From Bacteriovoracaceae bacterium UBA4573 (lineage in GTDB: Bacteria; Bdellovibrionota; UBA1018; UBA923), in assembly GCA_002387735.1 (NCBI GenBank), contig DGKJ01000074.1, positions 27,899 to 38,946 of the forward strand: DNA of 11,048 bases, in the 5' to 3' direction. The notes beneath the pieces are model-generated. The model searched no databases. It was given only the letters and a program-made list of their open reading frames with translations, and was not told where the DNA came from. The first letter of the stretch is position 1, and each line of letters begins with the position of its first letter. The position numbers were made by a program, and so were the translations under genes. Below, one piece after another: positions 7,364 through 11,048 of this stretch.

Positions 7364-9205
7364 ATGAGCTCGAAGACCCAATCCTTTCCCACGATCACTC
7401 AAACTTTTTTGAATCGAGTCCGAAGCGCCCCTGATAAGAAGGCCTTCTTTAGTAAGGTCGGTACGGAATGGAAAGCTACTACCTGGAAAGATTACCACGG
7501 TCTGGTGCGTGAAATTGCTCTTGGTATTCAACAATTGGGTCTTTCGGCAGGTGAAAAGGTAGCGTTAATTTCGACTACGCGAATCGAATGGGCAGCCTGC
7601 GATATGGCGATACTTGCAAATTGCGGTGTGACGGTGCCTGTTTATCCGTCGAATACCCATGACGATGTCGAGTTTATTCTCCAGCATTCGGAGTCCGCAA
7701 TCGTATTTGTTGAAGACGCGAAGCAACTCGATAAGGTTTTGCACGCTAGATCAAAACTAACAAAATTGAAAAAGATCGTTATTTTCGATTCAGTGGGTGC
7801 CCACGATTTGGAAAAAAACGGAGTTCTAACGCTTTCAGCTCTGCGGGCCCTTGGCGCCGATAAAGGAGACAAGGATCAGTTCGAAAAAGGCCTATTAGCC
7901 GCTAAACCCACTGATGTGTTTACGATTTGTTATACTTCGGGAACCACCGGAGTGCCAAAGGGCGTGGTTCTCACCTACGATAGTCTTTCAAGCATGTTGG
8001 AAGACGTAGGCAACCGTCTGGGGCGGTGGGTGAGCGACGAAGATACGGTTTTATCTTTTCTGCCGGCATCGCACATATTTGGACGTATCGAGAGCATGGC
8101 TGCCTACCACTTTGGTTGGACAACCTATTACGCGGAAAGTATCGAAAAAATTCTTCTTAATCTTGGTGAGGTCGGTCCAACGATATTGTTTGCGGTGCCT
8201 CGCATTTTCGAAAAGGCCTACAATCGAATCAAAGCCAACATTGACGAATCGTCATCTACCAAAAGAAAACTGTTTGCTTGGGCCAGCCAGGTAGGTCGTG
8301 CGTACTACGGAAAAATTTGGGAAGGCAAGCGACCAACGTCGGTAGAGTTTGCCAAATACCAAGTAGCCAAGAAATTGGTTTTTTCAAAGGTATACGCTCG
8401 TTTTGGTGGCCGTATCAAGTTTTGCATTGCCGGTGGAGCTCCTTTGCCAAAGGAAATCGGAGAATTCATGCGCATTGTAGGCATTTCGATTCTCGAGGGT
8501 TACGGACTAACGGAAACTTGTGCAGCGGTCACCGTTAACACGCCCGACGAAATAAAGTTTGGATCAATCGGAAAACCACTTCCTGAAGTTGCAATTAAGA
8601 TTGCAGACGATGGTGAAATACTGATTAAGAGCCGAAAAGTTTTCAAAGAGTACTATAAAAACCCAGAGGCTACCAAAGAAGCCCTCGATTCGAACGGCTG
8701 GTTTCACACCGGCGACATTGGCGTGATCGATGGTGAGGGGTTCGTAAAAATTACCGACCGCAAGAAAGATATTATCGTAACTAGCGGTGGTAAAAATGTC
8801 GCCCCTCAGAAAATTGAGAACCTCGCCAAAACCCACAAGTACATTAGTCAATTTGTGGTGATCGGCGACCGTCGTAACTATCTTAGTGCTCTCGTAGTGC
8901 TCGAAAAAGACGAAGCAGTTAAATTTGCTAAGGAACATAACATCTTGTTTTCTGAGTATAGCGAACTGGTCAAACACCAACGCATTCAGCAACTAGTGCA
9001 AGGCATTTTGGACCAAGTGAATTCGAATTTGGCGAACTTTGAATCGGTGAAGCGGTTTAAGATTCTGCCCGTTGAGTTTACGGTCGAAAGCGGTGAGTTA
9101 ACGCCTTCGCTCAAGGTTAAACGCAAATTTTGTTGCGAAAAGTACCGGGCAGAGATCGATTCAATGTACCCTCAGGCTTCCGCGGCAGAATCACGGGCTA
9201 TTTAG
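7364..9205 (+). CDS. Long-chain fatty-acid-CoA ligase (AMP-binding acyl-CoA synthetase)
   Basis: This adenylate-forming enzyme activates fatty acids with ATP and coenzyme A to give acyl-CoA, AMP and pyrophosphate, feeding lipid synthesis or beta-oxidation. At 613 residues it fits the long FACL/FadD15-like class rather than the shorter E. coli FadD. Visible motifs are the P-loop YTSGTTGVPKG (190-200), LPASHIFGR (233-241), the IAGGAPL segment (355-361), EGYGLTET (378-385), GWFHTGDIG (445-453), ITDRKKDIIVTSGGKNVAP (463-481) and the C-terminal TPSLKVKRK (580-588). No signal peptide or membrane segment is evident. The ATG at 7364 has AAAGGA eight bases upstream. It lies 74 bases after smpB and may be expressed separately. 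A FadL-family porin in the same window could supply its substrate, but this is only an inference. Confidence 0.93.
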   Translation: MSSKTQSFPTITQTFLNRVRSAPDKKAFFSKVGTEWKATTWKDYHGLVREIALGIQQLGLSAGEKVALISTTRIEWAACDMAILANCGVTVPVYPSNTHDDVEFILQHSESAIVFVEDAKQLDKVLHARSKLTKLKKIVIFDSVGAHDLEKNGVLTLSALRALGADKGDKDQFEKGLLAAKPTDVFTICYTSGTTGVPKGVVLTYDSLSSMLEDVGNRLGRWVSDEDTVLSFLPASHIFGRIESMAAYHFGWTTYYAESIEKILLNLGEVGPTILFAVPRIFEKAYNRIKANIDESSSTKRKLFAWASQVGRAYYGKIWEGKRPTSVEFAKYQVAKKLVFSKVYARFGGRIKFCIAGGAPLPKEIGEFMRIVGISILEGYGLTETCAAVTVNTPDEIKFGSIGKPLPEVAIKIADDGEILIKSRKVFKEYYKNPEATKEALDSNGWFHTGDIGVIDGEGFVKITDRKKDIIVTSGGKNVAPQKIENLAKTHKYISQFVVIGDRRNYLSALVVLEKDEAVKFAKEHNILFSEYSELVKHQRIQQLVQGILDQVNSNLANFESVKRFKILPVEFTVESGELTPSLKVKRKFCCEKYRAEIDSMYPQASAAESRAI

Positions 9206-9225
9206 AGTAAAATAGTCTGGTATGC

Positions 9226-9254
9226 TTGACCCGGACGCCAAGTCGCGGTATTGA
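9226..9254 (+). promoter_or_regulatory. Candidate sigma70-type promoter for rpoZ
   Basis: TTGACC (9226-9231) is one mismatch from the -35 consensus and is followed after 17 bases by TATTGA (9249-9254), a poor -10 element with three matches. It lies in the 75-base gap before rpoZ and is correctly oriented. The weak -10 keeps this tentative, and rpoZ could instead be read through from the upstream gene. Confidence 0.3.
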
Positions 9255-9280
9255 ATTGAAAATTTTTCAGAGAGGTATTT

Positions 9281-9484
9281 ATGGCACGCGTTACTATCGA
9301 AGATTGTTTAGATCATGTGGATAACATGTATGAATTGGTCCACGTTGCTACGCAACGCGCGCGCCAACTCTACAACGGCTCTGGTCGCACGGTTCGCTGT
9401 AAAAACAAAGAAGTAGTAGCTGCATTGAGAGAAATCGCAGCCGGCCATGTTGACGTGGCTGAAGATCGCAGCGATATCAATTAA
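9281..9484 (+). CDS. rpoZ: DNA-directed RNA polymerase omega subunit
   Basis: Omega binds the beta' subunit and helps assemble and stabilise core RNA polymerase; in many proteobacteria it also forms part of a ppGpp site. The 67-residue protein is short compared with E. coli (91) but contains the full conserved core: MARVTIEDCLDHVDNMYELV at the start, then ATQRARQL (23-30) and the KNKEVVAALREIAAG segment. The ATG at 9281 is preceded by AGAGAGG five bases upstream. In many genomes rpoZ lies beside gmk or spoT; neither is visible here. The downstream lon gene converges with only 11 bases between the two coding ends. Confidence 0.95.
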   Translation: MARVTIEDCLDHVDNMYELVHVATQRARQLYNGSGRTVRCKNKEVVAALREIAAGHVDVAEDRSDIN

Positions 9485-9501
9485 TTTCGCTTCTATTAAT
9501 T
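9479..9501. terminator. AT-only inverted repeat between rpoZ and lon, possible shared terminator
   Basis: AATTAAT (9479-9485) and ATTAATT (9495-9501) are perfect reverse complements around a nine-base spacer and span the stop codons of both convergent genes. The stem has no G-C pair and no strong T run, so as a factor-independent terminator it would be weak. Its position is what makes it worth noting. Confidence 0.3.
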
Positions 9502-11048
9502 TTCGAAGGCAGATTTAAAAACGTCTTCGACCGTTTCGGCAAAAACAAACTTAAGACCTTTGATGTTTTGCTTCGGCAATTCACGAAGGTCTTTTTTGTT
9601 TTGTTTCGGCATCACCACGGTCTTGATACCGGCTCGCTTAGCAGCAAGTACTTTTTCTCGAATGCCTCCAACCGGAAGAACTTTTCCAACTAGCGATAGT
9701 TCACCCGTCATGGCCACATCTCTTCTAACTTTTTTACCCGTTACCAAAGACAACAGCGCAGTGGCCATTGTAACTCCGGCTGACGGACCATCTTTAGGAA
9801 TGGCTCCCGAGGGCACATGCAGGTGGATATCGTTTGCCTCAAAAAAAGCCTGAGCTGCTTTATTACGCCGAGTTTTTTTCTTCACATAACTATAGGCAAT
9901 GGCTGCAGACTCGTTCATTACGTCACCGAGTTTTCCGGTGATTTTGAGATGGCCATACGACACTTCGCGCGCCGGAGAGCCACTGGCCGCTATCGAGAGC
10001 CCCTGTTCGGTTTTTATATGCCGAGGAATGTCGCCCGCTTCTATAAAAAGTATGTCGCCTCCGAGTGGAGTCCAAGCTAGGCCTACTACAACGCCCGGAT
10101 TCTGAACTCGTCGCAGAACTTCATTTTCGAAACGTTCGGGCCCCAGATAGTCGTACAGGTTTCGAGAACTGATTTTTATTTTTCCGATTTCTGGATTTTC
10201 TACTACCTTAGCCGCGACCTTACGGCAGATGGTGGCAATTTTTTGTTGCAACGACCGCATGCCAGGTTCTTTCGCATAACCAGTGACTATTTTTTCCAGT
10301 GCGTCGTGGGAAAGCTCTAATTGTTTTGCCGTTAATCCGTGAGCGGAAAGTTCTTTCGGAACTACGTGGGCCAACGCAATTTTTTGTTTTTCTTCGAGCG
10401 TGTAACCATTGAGTTCGATGACTTCCATACGGTCCAAGAGTGGGCCGGGGATCGTGGCCGTAGTGTTAGCCGTAACAATAAAAAGCACCTTTGAAAGATC
10501 GAACGGTACGTCTAAATAATGGTCGAGAAAACTTTGATTTTGTTCGGGGTCTAATACTTCGAGTAATGCTGAAGCAGGGTCACCCTGAAAACTGCTGCCT
10601 AATTTGTCGATTTCATCGAGGACCAACACCGGATTCACGGATCCAGAGCGCTTCATCGCGTTTAGGATTTTTCCTGGCATAGCTCCAATGTAAGTACGAC
10701 GATGCCCTTTGACTTCCGCTTCGTCGCGCATTCCACCAAGTGAAAATCGAAAAAATTCTCGTCCCATTGAACGGGCGATCGATTTTCCGAGTGAAGTTTT
10801 TCCGACCCCTGGAGGCCCGACAAGGCAGATAATCGACCCCTTGTGAGTGGGGTTAAGTTTGCGAACGGCTAGGAATTCCAAAATTCGTTCTTTTACCTTT
10901 GGAATACCGTAGTGATCTTCGTCTAAAATTTTTCTCGCACGCCGTAGTTCCAGGTTGTCTTCGGTTTCTTCGCCCCATGGCAGCGACAGCATCCAGTCAA
11001 GGTAGTTTCTAATTAAATTGTGTTCGGGCGAGGTTTCTGGGGTCGACT
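9496..11048 (-). CDS. lon: ATP-dependent endopeptidase Lon, AAA+ and protease domains (N-terminal part outside window)
   Basis: Lon unfolds and degrades damaged or regulatory proteins in the cytoplasm using ATP. The frame stays open past the Met codon at 10990-10992: the codons beyond it read SPEHNLIRNYLDW, the usual Lon linker before LSLPWG, so that Met is internal and the gene continues beyond the right edge. Present are Walker A GPPGVGKT (about 10795-10818), Walker B VLVLDEID, the TANTTATIPGPLLDRME sensor region and the C-terminal Ser-Lys protease with PKDGPSAG (Ser codon 9781-9783) and GGIREKVLAAKRAG (Lys codon 9652-9654). The N-terminal substrate-binding domain is not in view. About 20 extra residues appear between IEAGDIP and HLKITGKLGDVM compared with E. 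coli Lon. All catalytic motifs are intact, so the part seen looks functional. Confidence 0.97.
   Translation of the reverse strand, partial: STPETSPEHNLIRNYLDWMLSLPWGEETEDNLELRRARKILDEDHYGIPKVKERILEFLAVRKLNPTHKGSIICLVGPPGVGKTSLGKSIARSMGREFFRFSLGGMRDEAEVKGHRRTYIGAMPGKILNAMKRSGSVNPVLVLDEIDKLGSSFQGDPASALLEVLDPEQNQSFLDHYLDVPFDLSKVLFIVTANTTATIPGPLLDRMEVIELNGYTLEEKQKIALAHVVPKELSAHGLTAKQLELSHDALEKIVTGYAKEPGMRSLQQKIATICRKVAAKVVENPEIGKIKISSRNLYDYLGPERFENEVLRRVQNPGVVVGLAWTPLGGDILFIEAGDIPRHIKTEQGLSIAASGSPAREVSYGHLKITGKLGDVMNESAAIAYSYVKKKTRRNKAAQAFFEANDIHLHVPSGAIPKDGPSAGVTMATALLSLVTGKKVRRDVAMTGELSLVGKVLPVGGIREKVLAAKRAGIKTVVMPKQNKKDLRELPKQNIKGLKFVFAETVEDVFKSAFEN

Noticed and set aside
8564..8992. A 142-codon open frame on the minus strand inside the acyl-CoA synthetase gene
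   Set aside because: It lies wholly opposite a strongly conserved coding region, shows no family motif and has no credible independent context.
9208..9226. TAAAAT (9208) or extended TGGTATGCT (9218) as -10 elements for rpoZ
   Set aside because: Neither has a recognisable -35 at the proper distance; the TTGACC-based candidate is somewhat better.
9496..10992. A complete 498-residue, N-terminally shortened Lon
   Set aside because: Codons upstream of the Met at 10990-10992 continue the conserved Lon sequence to the window edge, so the gene is cut by the window and not by nature.

Overview
The window reads as a stretch of chromosome from a Gram-negative bacterium. Lipoproteins, a signal-peptide-bearing outer-membrane barrel protein and a YbgF/CpoB-like protein support this. 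The mix of a metallophosphatase fused to a c-type cytochrome, a FadL-family porin, a DUF502 protein and the gene order suggests a Bdellovibrionota or deltaproteobacterial relative. That placement is an inference from protein style, not from a marker I could search. No phage, transposon, CRISPR, tRNA or rRNA signal is visible, and coding density is very high, with no gene-free stretch longer than about 80 bases.

Left part (1-2830): the 3' end of an unrecognised gene encoding a charged, probably disordered tail overlaps by one base a lipoprotein with a coiled coil and YbgF-type TPRs. Next comes a probable lipoprotein that joins a UshA-like metallophosphatase domain to four CXXCH haem sites. These three form a tight envelope cluster, and the third gene is the least ordinary thing here.

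Middle part (2852-7289): tsaD, rsmA, a FadL/OMPP1-family outer-membrane protein, a DUF502 membrane protein and smpB are packed with gaps or overlaps of only a few bases, as in one transcription unit. Three of the five act in translation: tRNA t6A modification, 16S rRNA dimethylation and ribosome rescue. The other two are envelope proteins.

Right part (7364-11048): a long-chain acyl-CoA synthetase stands about 75 bases after smpB, followed by rpoZ (RNA polymerase omega). The lon protease gene converges from the opposite strand, with only 11 bases between the two reading frames. Its N-terminal part lies beyond the window. The FadL homologue and the acyl-CoA synthetase could act in sequence to take up and activate fatty acids, but this is inferred from family membership only.

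Overall this is mostly housekeeping. I found no complete undescribed system. The best leads are the phosphatase-cytochrome fusion with altered metal-site motifs and an apparent insertion in the Lon proteolytic region.
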